From contig NRSV01000037.1 in NCBI GenBank assembly GCA_002286855.1, forward strand, positions 1-64,000: DNA of 64,000 bases, read 5' to 3'. The notes under the pieces were generated by a model. The model made no database searches and was not told where the DNA came from. It saw nothing but the letters and a program-made list of their open reading frames with translations. Source of the DNA: Bipolaris cookei. Taxonomy: Eukaryota; Ascomycota; Dothideomycetes; Pleosporales; Pleosporaceae. How positions within the stretch are numbered: the stretch's first letter is position 1; every line of letters starts with the position of its first letter. Positions 53,933-64,000 of the stretch are shown here, one piece after another. Position numbers and translations under genes: made by a program.

Positions 53933-55684
53933 ATGGCCACTCAGACAGACAGGAAATCCAAAGTGCTCAGCCGGCGAGACATCGAGGTTCAGATTGCCAA
54001 TGGGCGCTCAATCGTCATCGTGGACAATGCAGTCCTGAAGCTCGATGCCTGGCTGCCGTACCATCCAGGCGGTGACAAAGCCATCCGACACATGGTGGGA
54101 CGTGATGCAACAGATGAAGTCACTCGGTATGTCTCGTTTGACCATAAAATACCGACAAAGTGCTGACCTAGACGCTTTAGCTTTCACTCTACGCAAACGC
54201 TCCAGCTCATGAGCCGCTACCAAATTGGTCGAGTCGAGGGGCGGTGGACCAACTTCCTACCACCGATACAAGGAGGGAAGTTCAGGACACAGGAAGAGCT
54301 GGATAGACTCTCCGAAGAAGAGTATGCGACTTCAAGCTCTTCCTCAGATCAAGAGGCCACTAGCTCCTCCTCTTCTGCCGACAACAGCCCGCTGTTTGAA
54401 CCAGCAGACCGACCCTCCGATCCTCTTCGCAAGCGCAATGGCAACGTCACTAGAGCTTCCTCAACCTCGAGCATCTCATCGGCTGAGCTTGACCAAAAGT
54501 CTCCAAAAATGGCACTTCTCGATAGGCGAACCCAGCAAGAATTGGACTTGGACAAGGCCAAATACCCGTCGGTTGACTTTGTCACCCAGGACAACATCAC
54601 ACAAAAGTACCGTGAGCTGCAGGTGCGCATTCAAAAAGAAGGGTTGTACGAATGCAACTATGGTGCATACGGCATCGAATGCCTGCGCTATGGCTCCTTC
54701 TTGGCTGCATTCCTGTTTCTGCTACATGCGGGCTGGTACATTACTAGTGCCATCCCCCTTGCATGTTTCTGGCATCAACTCACGTTTACCGTCCATGACG
54801 CTGGACACATGGGCATCACCCACGATTTCACCACAGACTCTACTATTGCCATGTTCGTTGCATCCTTCATGGGTGGCTTGAGCGCTTGCTGGTGGAAGTA
54901 CAACCACAATGTCCACCATTTCGTTACCAACCACCCTGAACACGACCCGGATATCCAGCACATTCCCTTCTTCTCCATTTCGCACCGTTTTATGGAGAGT
55001 CTCACAACCACCTTTTACGACTGGGTTATGGAGTATGATGCTTTTACGCAATTTATGATTCGCATCCAACACTACACATACTATCCAATCATGCTCTTTG
55101 CGCGCTTCAACCTTTACAGGCTCTCTTGGATGTATTTGCTCGGTGGAAAGGGTCCCAAAAAAGGCCCCGCGTGGTGGCACCGCTACTTTGAAATTACGGG
55201 TATAACCGTCTTCTGGGCATGGTACGGCTACGGCGTCGTGTACAAGTTGATACCAGACAACTGGAGCCGCTTCTGGTTTGTGCTCATCGCTCATGCTTTG
55301 ACCTCGCCGCTCCACGTACAGATCACATTGTCTCACTTCGCAATGAGTACTGCGGATCTGGGTGTTCACGAGTCCTTTGCCCAGAAGATGCTGCGAACGA
55401 CCATGGACGTTGACTGCCCGCAATGGCTAGACTTCTTCCATGGAGGCCTCCAGTTCCAGGCCATCCACCACTTGTACCCTCGCATTCCCCGGCACAACCT
55501 AAGGAAGACACAGAAGCTAGTGCAAGAGTTTTGTAACGAGGTGGATATACCATATGCGCTCTATGGCTTCGTAGATGGTAACAAGAAAGTCATTGGAAGG
55601 CTGGCAGATGTGGCCAGGCAAGCAGCTATCCTTGCCGAGTGCCAGCGGACAATTGTTGCAGAGGGTAATTATGAACTGCACTGA
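53933..55684 (+). CDS. Delta-8 sphingolipid desaturase with N-terminal cytochrome b5
   Basis: The enzyme introduces the delta-8 double bond in the long-chain base of fungal glucosylceramides, in the ER membrane. Exons 53933-54126 and 54181-55684 give 565 residues; the intron splits an Arg codon. The b5 domain has LPYHPGGDKAIRHMVGRDATDE with heme His44. A disordered Ser-rich linker follows (residues about 95-185). The desaturase has the three histidine boxes HDAGH, HNVHH and QAIHH; the Gln in the last box marks front-end desaturases. Four membrane helices lie between. Delta-6 fatty acid desaturases share this layout, but the fungal context and long linker favour the sphingolipid enzyme. Confidence 0.9.
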
Positions 55685-56556
55685 CCATACAGTTGTAACC
55701 ATACACTTTCAATTAGCTACTAGGATCCGCTAGACCTCAATGTTACTGCACGCCTTGTCTCTGGCAAAACATACTGGATGACCTCCATCTTGCAAGTGTT
55801 GCCCCACCATCTTGACGTCGAGATTAACACTACTAACCTTTCCTGCCGAGGTCGTGCCAATTGCAGATGCCTGCTTAGATCGTTCCCCGTCCGGATGAAG
55901 AGCCGAGTCTAAAAACAAGATTGCATGCTAGGTGGAGGCTGTCAACCAACATGTCCGCCGTGTTCCGCCGTTGAGACATACCTCGGGCGGTGCCTGAGTT
56001 TGTAGATCACACCACCAAGACCGTTCACGCTATTCAAATCCAAACAGAGATTGTGCACCTCATCTGTATGACCTGATGATTTCTAAGAAGCTCCAGATGT
56101 TCCATGCCACCAAGAACGTGTTACTGCTAGCGTGTTTTTATACCAACCCCACTTTCTGGTGGGCACATTAGGCCATGACGTAGCTATGGCAGCTAACACA
56201 ACCTGAGCTCGTATACGCCAAAAAGGAATTTGTCGCTATGATGAGATGTATATGCAGCACTAGAGCCAATCACATACCTTCAATCGGCCAGGACAACGTC
56301 TCCGGCCTTGCCGCTGGCTAGTTCTTACCCTTACATATCCGACTGTTTAAAGCACTCTCTACCCTCTGTTTTGTTTGTGCCTTTACCTTGCTTCCTAATT
56401 ACCAACTAATATCTTTTGCAACTCTAAACTCTTCTGCTGATCCCTCCTCAAACCAAGTTTGCTCTTTGAGGATAATTGCCTATTGTCAAGTCGGCTTACA
56501 CGCAAAGACGTCATTTGAATTTGAAAGCGACGCCGCTTTCCGCTTAGCAAATTATC
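55685..56556. other. Intergenic, promoter of phosphoketolase
   Basis: 870 bp between plus-strand genes. There is a CT-rich stretch (CTCTCTACCCTCTG) near 56354, about 200 bp before the start codon. A short minus frame at 55730-55918 is not convincing. Confidence 0.45.
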
Positions 56557-59179
56557 ATGGATGCCATGGTAGCCAAAGCCCCGGTGGATCCCGAGACTGT
56601 CGCTGAAGATGTCGAACACCTCAGCCTATCTCCATTTGGTCCCGCGAGAGCTTCAATAACCGAGCATCCTCTCAGCAACGATGAGGTACAGAAGATGACG
56701 GACTATTTCCACGCCTCTCTATACATGTGTCTAGGCATGATTTACCTCCGGAGGAACCCTCTTCTCCGTGAGCCACTCACACTCGACCATATCAAGCGAC
56801 GACTGTTGGGACATTGGGGCTCGGATGCTGGACAGAGTTTCACATATATCCATATGGTATGAGTGCACACATACCGGAATATTAAGACTCATGTACTAAT
56901 CAAATTACTCAACAGAACCGTCTCATCAAGAAATATGACTTGGACGCCATCTTCATTTCCGGTCCTGGTCATGGCGCTCCAGCCGTCTTGTCAAACAGCT
57001 ACCTTGAAGGAGTCTACTCTGAAGTATATCCTCAAAAGGGCGAGGATGAGGAGGGCTTGAGGCGTTTCTTCAAATATTTCTCTTTCCCAGGAGGAATTGG
57101 ATCCCATGCTACGCCCGAGACACCCGGTAGTTTGCACGAAGGTGGTGAGCTTGGCTACTCCATCTCTCACGCCTTTGGTGCAGTATTCGACCACCCAGAT
57201 TTGATTGCTCTTACAATGGTCGGAGATGGCGAGTCTGAGACTGGCCCTCTGGCTACGAGCTGGCACTCGACAAAGTTCCTCAACCCAATTACCGATGGCG
57301 CTGTTCTGCCTGTACTGCATCTGAATGGCTATAAGGTATGTTCGTCAATGCGTATGCGAAATGATTGGGCTAATTGATTACAGATTAACAATCCCACTGT
57401 CCTTGCTCGTGTCAGCCACAAGGAACTTGAATCATTGTTTATCGGCTACGGATGGACTCCTTATTTCGTGGAGGGCAGCGACATCCCCTCTATGCACCAG
57501 GCCATGGCAGCCACTATGGAGCGCTGTGTGAACAAGATCCGTGAGTACCAAAAACAGGCAAGGGACTCTGGCAAAGCCTTCAGACCTCGTTGGCCGATGA
57601 TTGTACTCCGCACACCCAAGGGATGGACCGGCCCCAGCAAGGTTGACGGTGACCATTTCCTGGAAGGCTTCTGGCGCTCGCACCAAGTCCCTCTCACAAA
57701 TGTGTTGAAGGATAAATCTCAGCTCAAGCTGCTCGAGGAATGGATGCGTAGCTACGAGCCTGACAAGCACTTCGACAAGGACGGCAAGCTTATTCCTGAG
57801 CTCAGGGAGTTGGCACCAACCGGAAACAGGAGGATGAGTGCCAACCCTGTTGCGAACGGTGGGTCAATTCGGAACAAGCTTCACATGCCTGATTTCCGTG
57901 AATACTCTGTCGAAGTCACAAAGGGCGGTGTTGCCAAGGTGGGCAGTATGAGCAACTTTGCCAACTTCCTCCGCGACGTGATCAAGCTGAATCCAAAAGA
58001 CTTTCGCCTTTTTGGTCCTGATGAGACACAATCTAACAAGCTTAGCAATGTGTATGAAGCGGGACAGAAAGTGTGGATGGGCGAGTACCTCGACATGGAC
58101 AAGGATGGTGGAAACTTGGCCCATGAAGGCAGGGTAATGGAGATGCTATCTGAGCACACTGTAGAGGTAAGGAAACCAATCGAGATTGGAGATAACTTAC
58201 TAATACTATTCAGGGCTGGCTTGAAGGTTATGTTCTCTCTGGAAGACACGGATTGCTCAACAGTTACGAGCCATTCATTCACATTATTGACTCCATGGTC
58301 AACCAGCACTGCAAGTGGATTGAAAAGTGTCTCGAGGTCGAATGGAGGCAAAAGGTTGCATCGCTCAACATTCTCCTCACATCAACCGTCTGGCGTCAAG
58401 ACCATAACGGATTTACCCATCAAGACCCCGGTTTCCTGGACGTAGTGGCGAATAAGAGCCCCGAAGTTGTCCGCATCTACCTCCCACCAGACGCCAACTG
58501 CCTCCTCTCAACAATGGACCACTGCCTTCGCAGCGAAAACTACGTCAACGTCATTGTCGCCGACAAGCAAGAGCATCTACAATACCTCACCATGGACCAA
58601 GCCATTGCCCACTGCACCAAAGGCGTTGGCATCTGGGAATGGGCCAGCAACGACAAAGGTGAAGAACCAGACATCGTCATGGCATCCTGCGGCGACGTCT
58701 CAACCCACGAGTCCCTCGCCGCCACCGCCCTCCTCCGCACACACCTTCCCGACCTCAAAATCCGCTTCGTCAACGTCGTCGACCTTTTCAAACTCATCGA
58801 CGACTCTCAGCACCCCCACGGCCTCAAAGCACACGAGTATAAGGCCATCTTCACAGACAACGTCCCCTGTATCTTCAATTTCCATTCTTACCCTTGGCTC
58901 GTGCACCGTCTTACCTACGGCCGCAAAGGTCAGCAGAACTTGCTTGTGCGTGGTTACAGGGAGAAGGGAAATATCGACACGCCGCTTGAGCTTGCGATTC
59001 GCAATGGTACGGATCGCTATAGTTTGGCAATTGATGCACTGGATAATATCCCTAGTCTGGGTAATAGGGGGGCGGCGACACGCGAGAAGCTGCTGGATGA
59101 GCAGATTCGGGCGAAGAATTATGCGTTTCATGAGGGGGTGGATCCAAAGGAGACGGAGGAGTGGGTTTGGCCTTTTTAG
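56557..59179 (+). CDS. Phosphoketolase (XFP)
   Basis: This thiamine diphosphate enzyme splits xylulose-5-phosphate (and often fructose-6-phosphate) with phosphate into acetyl-phosphate and glyceraldehyde-3-phosphate (or erythrose-4-phosphate). Exons 56557-56856, 56916-57335, 57384-58166 and 58214-59179 total 2469 nt, 822 residues, the usual length. Marks are LGHWGSDAGQSF, FISGPGHGAPA, the ThDP motif GDGESETGPLATSWHSTKF, PRWPMIVLRTPKGWTG, and HGLLNSYEPFIHIIDSMVNQ at the last junction. The first residues (MDAMVAKAPVDPE) are a short fungal extension; no organelle signal is clear. It is likely cytosolic. A second, more bacterial-like phosphoketolase is common in fungi, so this may be one of two. 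Confidence 0.95.
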
Positions 59180-59600
59180 GTGGGGGTTGATGTGTAGTGT
59201 TTCCTTCTTGTACCTTAATGACACGGTTTCAAATCGATCCTATGTACATTGTGTTGTGCGTACACTACCCTGACACACATGGAACAAAAGAAGAAGAGGG
59301 GATTGCTTCAGCACAAAGGTATGATCAGTAAAACGATTTGATTATCAGACCTCTACACGAGGTACGCATCTATCTATGCAAAAGGGGCAGATCTACGCTG
59401 CCATACCCAAAACCCAACGCCACTACAAATGCAACTTACTAGTGGGGAACCTTTTTGATGGCCGAATAAGCCACTGTAACAAAAAAACGCCAGAGCACCA
59501 TGCTATGGAGCGAACAAAAAAGACGAGTAGCAAGGAATGCAAGCTCCCAAAAGATGCCAACGAACAACGTGTAGAAGGAATAATTACCCATCAGACTTTT
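59180..59600. other. Convergent 3' spacer
   Basis: 420 bp between the stops of phosphoketolase and kinesin. No gene is seen. Confidence 0.5.
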
Positions 59601-62010
59601 TTAAAAGTCATATCCAACATCAAGCCTCAACCCAAGTCTCATGTTATCCACCGTCTTACCCCCCACACCCTTGAGCATAGCCAACGACTCGAGATCCAAG
59701 ATTTCGGCATCATCCATTTCGACAAGGCAGTTAACAATGCTATCCGCTTTCTTTGCGCCTACGCCCTTGAGTCCCTTGATCTGGTTTACGTCGCGAGAGT
59801 TGATAATCTTGAGGAGGTGCGAGGTCCGGGGTGTGTGGATGACGGGCAGCTTGGAGCGGGGAACGGAATCAGTCGAGGCAGAGGCAGAGGCGGAAGCAGA
59901 AGTAGAGGCAGAGGCGGCGGTGTCACGGAAGACGGGGAGTTTCCTAGTGGTCTTCTTGGGCTTGGGGGCTGCGGCTTTGGTTTTGTACTGGAAGCTGTCG
60001 TCGGAGGCGTCGGAGTCGGAGTCGTGGTCCGAGGGTGGGGGAGGGGCGAATTCTTCGTCGTCTTTGTCTTCGGGCTCGTCGCGGTAGACCATTTTTGGCT
60101 TTGGGATTGTCTTGCCTGCTTTCAGGGAGGCCATGAGGTTTGAGACGCGAGCGGGGGATGGATGGGAGGGTAGGCTGATGGGCATGGAGGCGTGCCTTTG
60201 AGTCTCTTCCCTCTTTGCACGGATCTTCTCTTCCAGCTTCTTCATCTTGGCTTCTAGCTTGGCGTTGTCCGGAAAGTAAGGTTGTGCAAGATGGTACATT
60301 CTCAGTGCACTTGCATCCTCACCGCGGATATGGTGTTGTTTTGCCATCAACAAGAACTGCAAGCCCTGTGACTTTCCATCCTCCTCTTTGACTTCAAGAC
60401 GTTGCTCAAGTTCATCCAACCGTTTCTGCAACTCGGCTGATAACGCTGGGACAGAATTGGTAGCGTCTTGCAGTGCCTTCTCCGCAAGCCTCTCGTCAAC
60501 CTTTTGGGCGATGAGAGCTTCGATTGTCTCCTTGGTTAGTGCTAGCTCATTTGGTCGTATCCGTGAAGCATTGTCCGCTGCGCGGAAGGTTTTGGTTGGC
60601 CGGGACGCAAAAGTGTTGCTGGGCTCGGCTGCACGCTTAGGAGCTTCCGCTCGTCGGATACCCTGGTTCTGTGTAGTGTTAGAAACACGAGGAGCAGCCT
60701 TGCGGGAATCAGAATATACAGAGAAGGCCTTTGTAGGCTTTTCCCCTTTCTTCTGCTTGTCGGACTCTGCGATTGTGGTGTTGGTAGCAGCTACCAGTGA
60801 TCGGAGCGGTTGGCGTGCCATGGCTGGTCCGCCAATGTTGCTAGTTGTCGCCAAAGGCTTAACTGCGGTCTTGTACATTGGATCATTCTCCACCTCAGCG
60901 ACTTCGATCTTCTTTGTGCGACTGGCAAAATTCAATGAACTAATGGTGTCCAGATGGTAGGCGCGAGTGGGCGCGAGGTTCAGAATCATGACGGTCAGGC
61001 CTTTGTTCTGACCCAGAGACAGGATCCTGGTCATCTTGGACTCGCGGTAGGGTATCCTGCTAGCCTTCTTATTCATGGCCTCGACACATTGCGCCAGCAC
61101 AAAGAGTGATTTGTTAATAGCCGAGCTCTCAATTAGGCGCTCCTTGTTGTTTTCTGTCCTGCGGTTGTCTTCTGATCCTGCAAGGTCAATACATGATGCG
61201 CGGCTGACGCGAACAGTGTTTCCAGTAGTCTGGGTGATCTTGACACACAGAACCGCGTGAGAACGTGATGAATGCGCATTGAGCTGTAGAACAGTTAGCA
61301 GCGCTCTACCCAGACGCGTGCGAGCAGATTGGTTACCTTTGTGGCCGATGTGGACCTGTTGAGATTGGCCTGGTCATAGAGTTGTTCAAACTCCTTGAGT
61401 GTTGTGCATGGCTTCTCGGTCAGGCCCACGACAACGGTCTTGCCGCGATTGTCCCTGATGGGCAGACCCGACGGCGTTCGCTTCTCTGGTGGCTCGAACA
61501 AGTCGTATACGCGATCACAGTAGATCTCAAAGTACTCTAGCGCGACCTCTACCTGGTTGGACCCGGCCGAATCCTTTTCGATCTTCTTACATCGTCGGAA
61601 TATGGCGCTCAGAAGACGCGGAATGACACCCCTGTCGGCCAGCGACTTGCCTCCGCGCATCGTATGGGTCTTGCCCGTACCCGTGCAGCCATGAGCGAAG
61701 ATGGATAGATCAAAGCCACTGAAGAGGTGCTTTACTGTTGGGGCGACTAGCTGAAGGTCAATGCTGGCCACGGCACCCTGTTGCTCGATGGATACTCACT
61801 TTCAGCATCAAACAGCTGCTGCTGCGTCGCCTCCTGCTCGTAGACGGAGCTAAATTGGAAGCTGAAAGACTCGGCCTCGTTCTTGGGACTCGGTATGCGC
61901 ACAACGGCCGGGGTGGTCTCGCCCTCGAGCTTCTCGGCCGTGACAATGGTATCCTTATCGAGCTCTTGTTTCAGAAGAGGACGTATCCTCGCGACAACGC
62001 GTACGCTCAT
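59601..62010 (-). CDS. Kinesin-10 (Kid/KIF22-like) motor protein
   Basis: Exons 62010-61800, 61746-61337 and 61283-59601 give 767 residues with 53-nt introns. The motor domain is N-terminal: MSVRVVARIRPLL, P-loop GCTGTGKTHT, switch I NAHSSRSH and switch II IDLAGSE. A neck region follows (ISSLNFASRTKKIE). The stalk has a coiled coil (SAELQKRLDELEQRLEVK) and a TPR-like helix pair (MAKQHHIRGEDASALRMY). The C-terminus has two helix-hairpin-helix motifs (IKGLKGVGAKKADSIV; LAMLKGVGGKTVDNM), the DNA-binding tail of Kid-type chromokinesins that push chromosome arms in mitosis. A Ser/Ala repeat (ASASTSASASASAST) lies before the tail. The acceptor at 61746 was chosen because it gives FDAEIAPTVKHLF in frame. 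Confidence 0.9.
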
Positions 62011-63065
62011 GGTGGTGGCCCGGCGACGACAATGGTTGGTGAAGGATGACGGAAAACAACAAGCCTAAATCTACAGAGAAGAGAATGCCGGGCCTACCGT
62101 TACGTGACACTGCAGGTCTGCGTTGTTCAAAGGGCCCACTCACGCGCATCGCGTTTCTCGCCTCCCCTAGTCGCTTTTGGTCTGTTACCTGGTCAACCTG
62201 TCACCGCCGGGTGGAAGAACAAGCGGCACGTGCAGCCCCCATCACCCAACCCCGTCATCCACGCTCCGATCGATCCCCATACAACTGTAACTAACAATTG
62301 GGTACCGAGAATGTCCATTGTCTTCGTCATGATGACTTCGTGAACCACTCAGGGTTCCCTGCGGGCTGCCTAGCCATGCTGTGACACATTGTCAATGCAG
62401 AAAGACCCGCTGGTCTATCCCCCAGGACGTGGGATTCGGCAGCACGACAAGCCAGGTACGGTGTCGGATAACGCCGACGAGCCTCATACCCCAGATGCTA
62501 TTTGCAGCGTAGCCAGTAGTGTGCGTCGAGGGGCCAGACTGTTCCGGCGAAGCGCCTGGCCGTTGTCGCTGTACTATGCCCTGTCGCCGTTTCATTGGTC
62601 CAGCGGTGAAACGTCAACCCAGCGCATCAGTGCTCCACAGCCACTCTTTGCATACTTACCGTACTTTCCACTGGGGCTTGACCAACCTCTCTAAATTACT
62701 CGCTGCTGCGACAATGCTGGGCCAATACCGCTCTTTGTTCCATTGTCTGGTCAAACCGCGCTCAAACCGTGCTCAAGGCGGCTAATGCAGCTTCAAAACT
62801 GCTGTCAGCTCAGATACCGTGATGCCCTCACGATAGCATTCTGAACGTCTAGATTGTCTTTAGCTGAGACCCTTTGTTTCCTGTTTCCTTCCGTGCTTTA
62901 TTTCCTTTTCGTTAGTTCTGTCTTGTCGGTCGTTTCATATCACTGTCCACTTTTCCTCAGTCCTTTCATCCAGTCTGTCGTTTTAACTAATCTGTTCCCA
63001 AGCGCTGGTATCGCACCGTTGGTTTTTCTTTCTTCCCGGTACCCTAATCGTAGCAAACCTTCAAA
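62011..63065. other. Divergent intergenic region, kinesin and secreted protein
   Basis: 1 kb with both promoters. CT-rich leader sequence (about 62870-63060) precedes the secreted-protein start. No repeat or RNA gene is recognised. Confidence 0.5.
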
Positions 63066-64000
63066 ATGGCCATATTTTTCAAATTCCTGCTGCTGGCAGC
63101 TTGTTCAACATGTGTTGTTGGTGGGCCGGTCCCAAGGAACCACCAGAGGCGCCAGTAAGATCCTCGTTTTCAACCATCCCAGCAAAATCATTCACTAAGC
63201 AACTCTAGGTTTACTGGATATTTCAACACTTCCTCCATAATTTCTTCAACATCTGAAAAGGCAATCGCACAACTAGACACTGCTCTGGTAGTAGAACCTA
63301 TTGAGGCAACAATATTCACATCAATAGCGCCAGGTATCACATTTGTGAATCCTGATGGCGAGCCACTGGCGACACAAGATCCAGAAACTGTCCTATCCAC
63401 ATCTTTCATCACACCTACCCAAAAGCCTACAACAGAGAAGTCATCCAGTGTGATACCTACATCCGCCACTACACCGGGTCTGAAACAAGCACCAGTCGAG
63501 AGCAGTCCAACACCCACTCTCTCTTCTGATACCTTATCAGCTCTGTCAAGCTCTGTCAAAGTTGTTGAAAACGGTACAGCTAGCATTACTAGTCGCGAAT
63601 ACCCCAAATTCACATACTCGCCCATAGAGCAAGCGTCTTCGGCTTCCCTAGCCTCAGTCACTCCTACCAGCGAAGCACTAGTGTCTACCTCTGGAGGAAT
63701 GCCTGGTTTTCAACACCCTGGATCAGCATCTCCGAGTCCACAGCCGTCTAACAGTAGTTCTAGTAAGACTACCGTTGCGTCATCCATAGTAGTATCTAGT
63801 GTTTCCGGTGGTTCACCTGTAGTGTCGTCCTCGAGATCTGCAGGTGACATGGCGGACGTGACATCACGTATTATGGTCACATCATACACCACTGTGTATG
63901 TTTCTGCCCCGTCACCCGATGCGGCTATCACGGCATCTGAGGAGCCAGTGTCAGGGTCAGCTACGCCTACTCCGGCTGTGACGAGCTGCAGTGAAGATCA
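63066..64000 (+). CDS. Secreted Ser/Thr-rich surface protein, partial
   Basis: Exon 1 (63066-63154) encodes a signal peptide, MAIFFKFLLLAACSTCVVGG, followed by PVPRNHQRRQ. A 54-nt intron (63155-63208, GTAAGA...CACTAAGCAACTCTAG) leads to exon 2, FTGYFNTSSIISSTS, which stays open to the right edge (at least 264 more codons). The product is very rich in Ser, Thr, Pro and Val with few Cys, as in heavily O-glycosylated cell-wall or GPI-anchored proteins. VTSYTTVYVSAP resembles the T-x-Y-T-T-x-Y motif of yeast flocculin-like and other wall proteins. The RRQ after the signal may be a Kex2 site. The C-terminus is outside the window. Confidence 0.75.

Noticed and set aside
59376..60143. 255-codon plus frame opposite the kinesin tail
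   Set aside because: The Gly/Val/Arg-rich product arises from the antisense of the Ser/Ala and acidic repeats.
1..64000. CRISPR array, rRNA, prophage or bacterial operon
   Set aside because: No spaced identical direct repeats, rRNA sequence or prokaryotic gene layout is present; the DNA is fungal nuclear.

Overview
The window comes from a filamentous ascomycete chromosome, most likely a dothideomycete of the Pleosporales type; the species cannot be fixed from sequence alone. The evidence is a set of spindle/cohesin, sterol, sphingolipid and carbon-metabolism genes of fungal type, short GT..AG introns (about 45-85 nt) with CTAAC/CTGAC-like branch points, a C6 zinc-cluster regulator, a eukaryotic tRNA-Ala, and TA-rich transposon relics of the kind left by repeat-induced point mutation (RIP). 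Exons below were joined by hand; most joined frames sum to whole codons, which supports them.

Positions 1-9.3 kb are an accessory, repeat-rich end. They hold the ORF1 of a LINE-type retrotransposon running off the left edge (minus), short tandem repeats, a damaged nucleotidyltransferase-fold-like gene, 2.4 kb of decayed DNA with a threefold repeat of about 110 bp, a 31-codon secretory signal peptide cut by a single N, and two Fot1/pogo-like DNA transposons lying back to back. The second has recognisable 19-bp terminal inverted repeats and a foreign insert; each carries one N where sequence is probably missing.

Positions 9.3-24.2 kb are gene-dense: a multi-pass membrane protein, sterol O-acyltransferase, a 3-hydroxyacyl-CoA dehydrogenase-like enzyme divergent from an acyl/aryl-CoA ligase, a secreted metallophosphatase, a relic of a ligase paralogue, a second membrane protein with an in-frame stop, and the ribosome-assembly WD40 protein SQT1.

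Positions 24.2-32.2 kb hold a bZIP regulator inside unusually long empty flanks (3.9 kb and 3.2 kb). SMC3 (cohesin) follows at 32.3-36.0 kb, a C6 zinc-cluster regulator with eight exons at 38.9-42.0 kb, a tRNA-Ala(AGC) at 43.1 kb, and a heavily broken membrane-protein pseudogene at 43.4-45.9 kb.

Positions 46.9-64 kb contain a 1106-residue unknown protein with a Cys/His N-terminus, a phosphoribomutase/phosphoglucomutase (PRM15 type), a cytochrome b5-fused sphingolipid delta-8 desaturase, a phosphoketolase, a kinesin-10 (Kid-like) motor with C-terminal helix-hairpin-helix motifs, and the start of a secreted Ser/Thr-rich protein that runs off the right edge. The phosphopentomutase and phosphoketolase lie 3.3 kb apart and could act in sequence on pentose phosphates, but nothing in the sequence proves co-regulation. 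No clearly new multi-gene system is evident; the most informative oddities are the pseudogenes, the transposon junctions, a probable GC-AG intron inside a zinc-finger codon block, and the conserved-looking Cys/His module of the unknown protein.
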